Positions 31,215 to 41,928 of a stretch of 64,000 bases of DNA are shown here, one piece after another. The DNA is from Hermatobates lingyangjiaoensis (Eukaryota > Arthropoda > Insecta > Hemiptera > Hermatobatidae): positions 186,001 to 250,000 of the forward strand of contig JAPFBL010000313.1 of the NCBI GenBank assembly GCA_026182355.1, read 5' to 3'. Positions within the stretch are counted from its first letter, which is position 1, and every line of letters begins with the position of its first letter. The position numbers were made by a program, and so were the translations under genes. The notes under the pieces were generated by a model that was given only the letters and a program-made list of their open reading frames with translations, made no database searches and had not been told where the DNA came from.

Positions 31215-31500
31215 ATATATAAAGAAACATAGAGAAATCCAAAGAACACACTTACAGTCTCTAATTTTCGGTTTGAACCGTCTTCAGGAGAGATAAGAGA
31301 GGGAAACCAAGCACACTGGTTCGGAGACGGTTGGTCTTGTTTGAGACGGTGTGCTTGGTTTCCCTCTCTTATCTCTCCTGAAGACGGTTCTAACCGAAAA
31401 TTAGAGACTGTAAGTGTGTTCTTTTGATTTCTCTATGTTTCTTTGTCTATATTGAACTATATATTTCCGTTTTAAATCGTATTTCCAACGAAAAAGTGTA
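31215..31500. mobile_element. Penelope-like foldback, family F2
   Basis: The right arm core is CTGAAGA (31,378-31,384), then C, GGTT/AACC stem (31,386-31,395) and GAAA (31,396-31,399). The ends TTTCCAACGAAAAAGTGTAT and inverse abut (TA)n on the right. Confidence 0.8.
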
Positions 31501-31544
31501 TATATATATATATATATATAACAATTATTATAAGTCGAGATCTA

Positions 31545-32710
31545 CCACAAATGGAATTGTGACCACTGAGGCCTGACTCTGCTGTCACCCTTATGGCGGT
31601 CCACAGTTCTGAAGGACCTATTAACTACTCTAATTAATCAACGTTACGATATACTAGGATATGCAAATTACGTTGCTATCAGAAGAAGAGTAATGGTTGA
31701 TGGTACTGTATTGAGGCTTATGCAGTAAGCTCTTAAAATTCTTCAAAGATGGCTAAAGGAGAAAGGTCTTTGTATAGAACCAGCTAAACCGGTCCTTATT
31801 TTCATCTCAAGGAAAAAGAAAGGAAGTTTCAAACATTTCTTCTTTCAATACGATATGAAAGAACTTCTCAAAGTTATAGAAGTACCTTGGGGGTGTCTTT
31901 AGAAAGAGTAAATTGGAAAAACGAAACTAATACATTGGCTAAGGCCACTGCTTATTGAGACTGGTTCGAAATGAAAATATAGCTACGGCTGATAAAATAT
32001 TTACAAAGTTAATAGAACTAAAAATGAATAGCTTGCCCTGTGTGTTTCCAGATATAATGTTCTTGAAAACGTTACAAATAGCTGCAAAGTGATCATAAAT
32101 GATTGCCTTGATTGAAAATACTGATCTCACGAAAGGTTCTCTTGTTTGGTATGCTTACGGGTCAGAAATTAATAATAAACCGCATTAGGTATAACTAGGA
32201 ATAATCAAAATCCTTTAGGCCGAAATGCTTGCCTTAAAGTTTTGTATTGACCGTATTCTAAAAAAAAATACCCATAAAAATTTAGATTTCTTCTAAGGAA
32301 GCGGTTAAAAGGTAGGTAATGTAACAATCAGCTGAAATGTAATCAGAAAAGCTCATTAGAACTTAACTTATTAAGAATACAATAAATCTCAAAGGAAGGA
32401 TTTAAAAATATATGTAAATATCAAACCGGACATTGTACTCTTAACTACCACTTATGCAAGCTATGAAATTACCATCGTGCAAACAATGCGGACTGTTTGA
32501 AAGAGACTGATCTATTTGAATAAATTATAAGTCATTAAGAAGCAATCTCATTCAAGAGATTAATGAGCTTTAGCAAATCATACGAAAAACAAATAGAAGT
32601 AGAGTTACTTCTTCGAGCGTAATTAGAAAGTTAATTAAGGAAGTTAAAGACTGTTGTTTTTAAAAGAAGATATAAAAGGACAGATATGACCACGGGTTGC
32701 ATGAGACTCA
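31545..32710 (+). pseudogene. Decayed LINE ORF2: reverse transcriptase to RNase H region
   Basis: Plus-strand reading contains RYDILGYANYVAI (YADD degraded to YANY), LKEKGLCIEPAKPVLIF, and further down a GSEINN...AEMLALKFCIDRIL segment resembling an RNase H domain of I-type LINEs. Many stops and shifts show it is dead. It is the most complete LINE copy in the window. Confidence 0.6.
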
Positions 32711-33004
32711 TGTTCTCATGTGATATGCTAATAATATGTCACATTGTTCTAGAATAATGATTCCAATTCTCTTATAACTGATATAGCTTATATAACCACA
32801 ATAAAACAAATGAAATTGATCATTTATGAGTTTGAAATAATTGACTGCAACGAGTTTGATATTATGATTATTTATAATAACTTTTAATATAAACCTCAAA
32901 AGATTTTTTTTTAATTATTAAAGAAGTATTAAATAGCGATGTATAGAAAGGTTCATTCCAAATTATTTGAAAGGTAATGTACCACTACAACCTATGAAGA
33001 TACA

Positions 33005-33185
33005 TGCATATTGTTAATACCACTGGGGTTAGTATGATTTATATTAGAAATAGGTAAAACCATCATACCTCGTAAGATGATCATTGAGTTGGAGCGCTTT
33101 CAGACGTTGTCCATCTTCGATCGCAACAAACCTACTAGATACTAGAAGTAGGTATGACGGTTTTACCTATTTCTAATATAAAACC
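33005..33185. mobile_element. Foldback, family F7, compact copy
   Basis: ATTAGAAATAGGTAAAACC and its complement lie about 120 bases apart, with GTTGGAGCGCTTTCAGACG and CGATCGCAACAAACC between them. It matches the outer arms of the 5518-7888 structure. Confidence 0.6.
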
Positions 33186-33654
33186 TATGAAGAGTTTAGC
33201 ATGATGGGAATCAAGCAGCAACTATCGCTTTCCCTTGGCAATAAAGAGTAAAAATAAATCTGATGGTTATCTATAAACTATAGTCCCTGTTCAGTGGCTT
33301 ATAGCTAGTAAGGTGTTGTTATTTTTTTCAATAAAGACCAGGTTGTCACTCCTCTAGGTTGTATGCACTTTCCATGCATAGTAAGTAGACTCATGGTCTT
33401 TGGCAATAATTAGAAATTAACTAATTTTAGCTAATCTGTTACTATTTTAAAGAAAACAGACAACGATTTTTAAAAAAATTACTTGTAGTGTAAGTAAGTA
33501 AGCTTCAAAAGTTTAAAACCCTTGTCAGTTAATCTCTTATACAGTCACACCTTAAACCCTGAATGTTTGATGAAGGATGTTAAGTAAAACACCTGGATGT
33601 TTCACTTTTCGACGCATGAGTCAAGTCTGCCAGTTGTTGTTCTGTAGCTCGCTT

Positions 33655-33865
33655 TTATTTTGCTCTGTAGCTCTTATGTTACTCTGTAGTTCTTATGTTA
33701 CTCTGTAGCTCTTATGTTGCTCTGAGCTCTTATGGTGCTCTGTAGCTCTTATGTTACTCTGTAGCTCTTATGTTACTTTGTGTTTCTTATGTTACTCTGT
33801 AGCTCTTATGTTACTCTGTAGCTCTTATGTTGCTCTATAGCTCTTATGTTACTCTGAGCTCTTTT
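33655..33865. repeat. 19-bp tandem repeat, about 11 units
   Basis: The unit is CTCTGTAGCTCTTATGTTA, with shortened units such as CTCTGAGCTCTTATGGTG. There is no associated gene. Confidence 0.9.
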
Positions 33866-33889
33866 ACTTGACATCCCCACACTGAATTT

Positions 33890-35390
33890 CTAGTCTTATT
33901 TCTCTATCTTTAGAATTTAATTTTAAATATATTTCTACTAATTAAATATATTTGTAAATAAGTTTCTCTAAAGCTTTTCTTTGCTGGTGACCATTATTAA
34001 ACTTTATAATAATTAACTTATAGAAATATCAAAGATAAATAAAGAAAATCGAAATATATATCATTTAAATAAAATTTATTCAGGATAATTTTTCTTAAAA
34101 ACCTTCCATATGACTGGTATATGAGAAACACTATGTAAACAAAGAGTACGTAAAGAAAAAAAACTATTATGCCTTCATTTAACGTAACTGTTACACTAAA
34201 CGTAAGGGCTATAGTGTTCTCTCGAGTGGAATGCCTCTGCGAGCTAACAGAACCTGCACTAACTCCCCTTTAATTCAACTTTATGTAAAATATCGTTTAA
34301 GTGATACAACATAGAGAATAATTTTCAAATGTGTTTTTTATTTCTTTGTATATTCATTTATACTATTACACTTCTCTTATCCTAAACATCCAATTTAAGG
34401 AAATCCATTACTGCCTAAGGGCGCCGTAGACAGTAAAGTCGTATTCCTCGACTTCATGGAAGTCGTTGTTTGTTTTGCTTTGATTTCGTATGTCTGTCTT
34501 TGCGTGGCGTTGATAACTGTAAATATTTATATTACCAGTTAGGAAAGAAATTGTATCTTCGTAATATCATCTATTGATGTAGTTTCTTCCAATGTTTAAA
34601 TGTAATGTTTTGTTAAATTTATGGAAATGAATAACGTTGGAATTCCGGTAATTCACAAACATTGTTAAAATATATTTATGTCATTTCCAGGAAACTTCAC
34701 TCTCTGAAAGAGGTCTTTATTTGAACTTGTAGTTTTTATAAATTTGCAATAAATTGCTCTTCTGCATTGCAGCCTGCTAACTGTAATATATCCATACCAA
34801 TATGAGAAATACAATTATCAATTACAGTTATGTATCTCTTATCCTGGTTGAAAACTGGATCGAAATGCCGGTGTTAAAAGTGAATGTCGACTCTGGGATG
34901 ATAATATTCGGCCTCCAGGTAGTAATCAACTTTATGCTTCCCGAACTATTCGCCCATCAAGCAATCTGTTCTCTTAATGCAAAATCATATCTTGCCTCAT
35001 GCATTACAAAAAGGCAGCCCAATCTAGTAAGCAAGGGGAACCACTCACTTCCTCGAGGTACAGGCCTAATTTCACTTAAGGGTCAGAATTTCTTAATGGA
35101 CTTCCCTAAATATTAGGATCCAATCAAAATGCAAATTGATTATTGACGTGAATAGCCGCTATAAGATTTTAGGCGAAAGCATTATCTATTCAATCCTTTT
35201 TTTAAAAATTAAAATAAAATTATGGCTTTGAAATGGTGCAATTAAATGCATGTTTCTGAAACACTTTGTTCCAACGCCCACACTTATAGGCTTTCCATCT
35301 TCTATGTGTTTTATAAGCGAAGCGATGTCTCATGTGTTATTTGGTACCCATTTGAAGTTATAGCCTAGTCACATTTCAGGTTAAATTTTC
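33890..35390. other. Intergenic, no recognisable gene
   Basis: A 104-codon open frame on the plus strand at 34,802-35,116 has no family resemblance that I can see and no splice context. The rest is AT-rich without structure. Confidence 0.45.
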
Positions 35391-35394
35391 AATG

Positions 35395-35510
35395 ACTCAA
35401 GTTTAAGGATCTTTATAGAAAACTGACAGACCAGGATTCGAACCTGTAACTTTCAATAGTAACGCTTTAGCCGTTAACCACATCTAACCACACCTGACCA
35501 CTTCAATAAA
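35395..35510 (-). repeat. Probable SINE-head remnant
   Basis: On the minus strand GTTAACGGCTAAAGCG and GGTTCGAATCCTGG have the spacing of pol III A and B boxes, followed by the complement of GATCTTTATAGAAAA. It is diverged from the other SINE copies. Confidence 0.45.
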
Positions 35511-36029
35511 GAAATTGCATGAATCGTCACACCTTTACTGTATAGAGTCATGGAAAATATATTGTACAAGCCACAGATAAAATTTCTTAAGCTTATTTGT
35601 TATTTTTCTTCAGAGTCTAGTAATTTTAATAATTAGTCAAGGAAGAATAAAATAACAAAACTTGTTAAATGGAATGCAGGATTGAATTAATAATTTGTTT
35701 ATTAACATTTCAACAACTTTTAGCTGATTGACTTAAAAATACATCATCGCCTGATTCCCTGAGACCCAGTATAATATCATCATCCTCTAGTTAGTCACAC
35801 ATTTCTCATTTTTTGGTAACTTTGTCGTGGTTACAAAGGGGAGTTTTTCTATTTTTTCTTTTTGATGACAATTATTTGGATTCTGTTTTCTTGTATGATT
35901 GCTAAAATAATGCTCATTAAAATGCAAAAGTAAAAATTCACTCTGGAGTTTTTTTATGAATTCTGAATTAGACAAGCACACACTTGATTATTTGCGTCAA
36001 GATTCATTGAGTCGCCTCCACAACGGTTA

Positions 36030-36860
36030 TACTCGGGGTAGTAATGGAGTGATTAAGCGCCTCTAATAGCCTCTAACATTCAACTCCGACTTTCGGCCTT
36101 CATGAGGCTACCCTGTTAACCTGCTATATGCAGGGACAAACGAAAGAGAGGAGAAGGTGATCAGGGGCTGGGTCTGACCACTTTTGTTTCCCATCCTTCC
36201 TAATCCCCAAATCCCCTCCTTTTATCCCAGCCCCAATCTAAGGTGTTATGCGATCCGTGCTGAGGGATGGATGATACAGGGGTTTCTGTATTATGAACGG
36301 AGCCTCAAGGGCACCAGGCGACCCCCTTGAGTAAATACCCTTACTCAAGTATGCGCTGCTCTGCTGGAGCTATTAAAATACCACAGATAGAGCTTCAGAG
36401 ATTTTCGCCTGTAAGGAGAAGGAAGTCTGAAGACCATCCTCCGGAAGCGCAGAGGGTCCAAAAGCGCTAACTAGTGGGAACCTCCCACAAGTGCACCTGA
36501 GGACCCGAAGAAGGAGAAAGGAAGTTACTTTCTTTAGTAATATAGAAAACTAAGTTACTCCTGAAACATAGGGAGCCTGAATGGACATTATCGATGATGG
36601 TTGTGCATATTCTGCAAAGAGGAGGAAACACCGTTACACCTGCTGATAACTTGTAAGGCAACTTTGCTGCAGAGAGGCAGGTGCTTTGGGACACTCAACA
36701 AACCATAGAAAAACTTTTACCGCTGGAACCAGCAAAAGTGCTGAGCTTCATGGAGGCGTTGAAGCTAACTGCTGGGGTACTTTAGTACAGAAGAGGGGAA
36801 GTACAATAGTTTTTTTTTTAAGACGCGTGCTATAGTCACCCTCAAATAAAATAAAAAGAA
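36030..36860 (+). pseudogene. LINE 3' end with C-terminal zinc-knuckle remnant
   Basis: The plus frame reads WLCIFCKEEETPLHLLITCKA near 36,600, the CxxC...H...C knuckle near the end of many I/Jockey-type ORF2 proteins. After a frameshift, WDTQQTIEKLLPLEPAKVLS then FMEALKLTAGVL and a stop follow at about 36,690-36,785. A T-rich/A-rich 3' tail ends near 36,860. Upstream sequence to about 36,030 is GC-richer and probably belongs to the same element. Confidence 0.6.
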
Positions 36861-37227
36861 AAAAACTGTTATACTCGGTAGAAGCGTTTGAATAAATCAT
36901 TCGACATTAACATTTTAATGATTTCGTTTCGACATTTAAGAAGAGTGATATGTTGACCAATAAGGGTGATATTGATATTCTACTAAGTTGGTAACTTGTT
37001 CCAGTAATCAGTCGTTAATTGTATGATTAAATTAATCCTTACAGTAGCAAATAATATCAACATTGATTAACTCTACATGTTGTTGATGTCTTTATTTTAA
37101 AAAAGAAAATATCTATTAGCATCTGACTATGTTCTTCTTAACTGTTATTATAATTAAGACGTTATTATAGTTATTATAATATAAGTTATTATTATAATTA
37201 TAGAGTTATGTTGTTTGGACATGTAGT

Positions 37228-37452
37228 AAACTAGTGTGCTGTCAGCCCCGAACTTGCACTTTCGTCAGCTATTCTTTAAAGAACTCTAGTGTGCTGTCAG
37301 CCCCGAACTTGCACTTTCGTCAGCTATTCTTTAAAGAACTCTAGTGTGCTGTCAGCCCCGAACTTGCACTTTCGTCAGCTATTCTTTAAATAACTCTAGT
37401 GTGCTGTCAGCACCGAACTTGCACTTTCGTCAGCTATTCTTTAAAGAACTCT
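37228..37452. repeat. 55-bp minisatellite, 4 units
   Basis: The unit contains CTAGTGTGCTGTCAGCCCCG, AACTTGCACTTTCGTCAGCT and ATTCTTTAAAGAACT. The four units are nearly identical. The array lies about 260 bases upstream of the SLC25A19-like start codon. Confidence 0.95.
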
Positions 37453-37660
37453 AATAAATATGAGTGTGGTGCAATGTAAGAATCCCTATTTAGATCTATC
37501 AAGGAACTAATTTGATAGCGAATAGCAAATAAGCCTTAATAACCACCGTGTTACAACACTGAAGTTCAAATACTATAAGCAAACAATAAATGATACTGTC
37601 AAAACAAATAGTCATATAAGTTATAACTGGTTATAATTAATTGATAATGAACTTATTTTC

Positions 37661-37713
37661 AGTTTAATGAATTGCGTGAAAGTTCATTTTGGTGATTGTT
37701 AATCGAATATCGG
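37661..37713 (+). promoter_or_regulatory. Candidate 5' UTR splice acceptor and leader of the SLC25A19-like gene
   Basis: ACTTATTTTCAG|TTTAATG is a good acceptor 51 bases before the chosen ATG, suggesting that a non-coding 5' exon lies upstream. The assumption rests on sequence alone. Confidence 0.35.
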
Positions 37714-37857
37714 ATGGTGGGGTACTTGGGAAGTGAATCAGATGCAAGGGAAAAGAGTCTTCTGACTGGTAAAGACCATGCGATTGCAGGAGCTTTGTCC
37801 GGAGCCATCACCAGGAGCTTCCTCCAGCCCTTGGATGTCCTCAAGATTCGATTTCAG
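37714..37857 (+). CDS. SLC25A19: SLC25A19-like, coding exon 1
   Basis: 48 codons, from MVGYLGSESD to DVLKIRFQ, ending in phase 0 at donor CAG|GTACCA. It contains the first carrier signature. Confidence 0.9.
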
Positions 37858-40800
37858 GTACCACATGTAACCCTTTGCTGTCACCGAAATTAGAATAACG
37901 AATCAACAAGTACTTATAATAATATGTGTGAAAGTTTTTTTCTTTTATAATAAGGAATCAACAAGTACTTATAATAATATATGTGACAGTTTTTTTCTTT
38001 TATAATAAGGAATCAACAAGTACTTATAATAATATGTGTGAAAGTTTTTTTCTTTTATAATAAGGAATCAACAAGTACTTATTATAATATGTGTGACAGT
38101 TTTTTTCTTTTATAATAAGGAATCAACAAGTACTTATAATAATATGTGTGACAGTTTTTTTCTTTTATAATAAGGAATCAACAAGTACTTATAATAATAT
38201 GTGTGAAAGTTTTTTTCTTTTATAATAAGGAATCAACAAGTACTTATAATAATATGTGTGAAAGTTTTTTTTTCTTTTATAATAAGGAAACGACAAGTAC
38301 TTATAATAATATGTGTGACAGTTTTTTTTATTTTATAATTGTTTTTCCATGTAGATTTTCTTAAAAGGAATAAAGTAACAGAATGCAATTATCTAAATTC
38401 GATTATTACTGCAATGTTTGTAAAAGTGACATGTATTTCCTTTGCTTTAGTGCAGCTTTTCACTTATACCTCCTGCACCTAGGACCGCTGTTATGAAAGT
38501 ATGAAAGTGGTGTTCTTAGCCGGCCTCTTCACACTTCCCGCAGTCAGAAGGTCATTGTGTTATGTTACCATTAGTTAAACGTTATTTTAACTGGCAGACG
38601 TGCCCGTCGTTGACGGGTATTTTACGAAAATTCAGAGATGATTTGTGGTGTTTCAAAATATTACTAAAAAAATTATAGAATAGAAAAAAATATATTTATT
38701 AGCTTAGTGTTAAGTAAGTGCCTCTATATATACCACATTAGCTGTCCTTCAGGTTCATGGAAGAATAGATAGTTGGAACCTCTGACTCTTGAGCAAGCAA
38801 CATACAGTTCACTACGTGGGAAACTTGGTCTCACTCACTTCAATTCCTGCCTTGGACAGAGCTTGGCCTTGCGACTTATTACCATCATTGCGAAACAGAC
38901 GCTGACGGGAAATTGCAACCGTTTGTATTGAAAGGGACTGTCGCTAGGTATTAATTGTATGCGTGGTATAAACACAGACTCCCCAGTACCATACCCAGTC
39001 ATGATATCAGCCTCTATGACGTATGTACAAAGCACGAATTCGGAGCCGTGTCCCGTTGACCATTTTTGGGGCACTCAAGTTTCGTAACAGCATGATTGGT
39101 GCTATAAGTTTTAAGTCATGAGCAGGCAGTCCAGAAGTAATCACGTAGTTAAGAAATTCAATTGGATAATGAATTGCTTCCTCATCACTAATCACTCTGT
39201 TTACTGACTTGTAAGTTCTTTTCTCAGCTTGATATTGTGCAAGAACTTGTGTATTGATTTTTCCTGCCTGCTCATTTGTAGGGGTGAGAATTGGCTATTC
39301 ATAAAGCCAGTTATTCTGAATAGATGGCAGATTTTGAACTTCGGGAAACAACTTGTCAATAATCTCTTTCTAGGAGCTTAAATCCAAATGAAATTGAAAT
39401 CAACTAACAATACCTACTTCTTATGCCTGTATATTTTCAAAATAAACATATCTGTGAAGTTAGCCAAAGACAGTTTAAAAGTCCATAACTTTGCTTCTAC
39501 ATTGAATTTCTAATCCATTAAAATCTTAGCTTTTAAGTTAGACATACATAAATTGACTGTCAAAGTTTCAGCTTGCTAAGACTTATGGCGGCTGAGTTTA
39601 CGTGTGACAAAAGTTTGCTTTCAAACCGACTGACAGAAATTTTTCTAAGGGTGGATTCAGTTTCACTAATGTATAAAACGTAAATATAAGTTAAAATGAG
39701 TCAGTTATAAGCAATGTACAGACAAAACCTTTTTTTTTTTATTTCTATAGATGAAGTAAACATGTGATTTACAGTTGCAGGTGGAAGCTGTAAATCATGG
39801 TACAAATTCAGGTAAATACCAAGGTAACTTGCAGGCTGCCAGGACGATCTTACTTGAGGAAGGACTTGCAGGTCTTTGGAGGGGGCACAACCCTGGTCAA
39901 CTCCTCTCTGTTACCTATGGTGTAACTCAGGTATCGTCTTCAGCTACCATCCTATTCTACTATTCACACCAGTGATCACGTTATAATTATTTGGGGGCTA
40001 CCTTTTTCAGGATGTCACATATTTTTCATCAAAATCGGTCATTGAATTGTACAAAAGTCCTAACTTAAGTAACACAAATAGTTTCGTTATGGTTACAGTT
40101 ATCATCTAACTTAAGTAACACATATAGTTTCGTTATGGTTACAGTTATCATCTAACTTAAGTAACACATATAGTTTCGTTATGGTTACAGTTATCATCTA
40201 ACTTAAGTAACACATATAGTTTCGTTATGGTTACAGTTATCATCTAACTTAACCCATTATATCCCAAGTTTTTGATATTGCAAATTTCATAAAAAAAATT
40301 CCACAGGTTGTTTAAATAGGAATTAGAAACATGTTGAAGTTTTATTTTTATATATATTTTTTATAAAATAATTTTATAAAGTTATATTTTATTTTTATTT
40401 TTTAATTTTTTTTTATTTATGCGATTTAATTTACGATAACTTCACTCGTCAAATCAATAATCACAACTGTTAAACCACTAGAGCTTGGAATGTTTGATAG
40501 TTCCAAGTGCACAGGTCTGAACACACTGCTAGTGGCAGCATGGATACCACATCACCCCACTGTCCTCGTTTAGAATATCATTATTTTAGGCCATATATAT
40601 ATTTTTGAAGAGTAAACAAATTGTTATATAATAGAATTCGCATTATTTGTTTCGTTATAAAAATTAGTATTTTTCAGTCATAAGTTTTACAATTCAATAT
40701 TGAGTGAACTAGAAATGAAAATAAAATGTTGATTTCTCTTGTACATTTTACCAACTTTTGTAACTAAAATAACAACCTCTTGAAAGCTGTTTTCATTAAT

Positions 40801-41882
40801 ATCAATGGTGATCCTAACAAACTAGAATGCCAGTAATTGATGCAGATCTGCTAAATTATCCAAAAATACAGGCGTTTAAAAAGTATGTGTGGTTTTATAG
40901 ACTGTCCTCAAATGGGTTAAGTAACACATATAGTTTCGTTATGGTTAGACTTATCATCTAACTTAAGTAACACATATAGATAGTTTCGTTATGGTTACAG
41001 TTATCAATGTCAACTCATCTTTTTATTAAAAGTGTATTGGCACAGTTCTTATTTTGTCCTAATTTCTCCATCCTTCTTAGAACTACTATTTGTCGTTGTT
41101 TTAGCTAAAACAGGCTCTGTTTAATCCACATTCTTGTTGAACAGTTGCAAGTACTGCTTGCGCTGTTTAATGCACATTCTTGCTGAACAGTTGCAAGTGC
41201 TGCTTGCGAGAAGTGTCTCCGTTTGCAGTGTAGAAGTCGCCAAAATCACATTTAATGTGAATGGGAAGTTTCATTTTGTTGCAAACTTTTCGGGTATACT
41301 ATTTATGTAGTATGATTATTATTATTAGCTCTTTAGTATACCTTGCCACAGTACTCTATGGTAGCTCTGAACACCTGCCATCTCTATCTGTTAAACCAAC
41401 AAGTGAAGTTTTTCGCCCCTTTAGCGAATGTAATTTCGAAAAAAAATATCTCACCTCATTGTCCACATAATGTTCTATTTGTAGGCATAGTTTCATTTTG
41501 ATCCGTCAAACAGTATGGCTTGTATCGCTCTCACAAGGTTTGAGATTGAATTATAAGTCAAAATTTGTACATTTTATTGAAAAAAAAATATTTCCTATTG
41601 ATTTAAAGTTCTGAATATATTTTTCGTTTCTTCCATTTGTAATCTCAAAGATAATGTCAAAATTTCAAAACTGTAGGGTTATCAGTTTAGGAGAAATAAA
41701 TGTTTAAAAAAAAAAGGTTTTTGGCAAAAAAAGTGACTTTCCCATCATGAATAATTCTTCCCAAACAATAGGGATCTTCGTATTTATGGGGCCCATTTTT
41801 GTGTAAAATATCAACTTGATCCATCAAAGATTCTGGACCGTAGCGTGGTAACAAGCAATGCTAACACACTCACTCACCCACC

Positions 41883-41928
<46 letters not shown>

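Larger units (their letters stand above)
28080..31530. repeat. Cluster of Penelope-like foldbacks joined by (TA)n tracts
   Basis: Long TA runs occur at about 28,107, 28,230, 28,615, 28,700, 29,155, 29,573, 30,172, 30,440, 31,205 and 31,500. Each separates a different foldback or PLE fragment listed below. At least eight insertions are stacked, consistent with repeated targeting of (TA)n by PLE endonuclease. Confidence 0.8.

Noticed and set aside
34802..35116. 104-codon plus-strand open frame
   Set aside because: No family resemblance, no splice context and no coding bias that I can see; length is compatible with chance.
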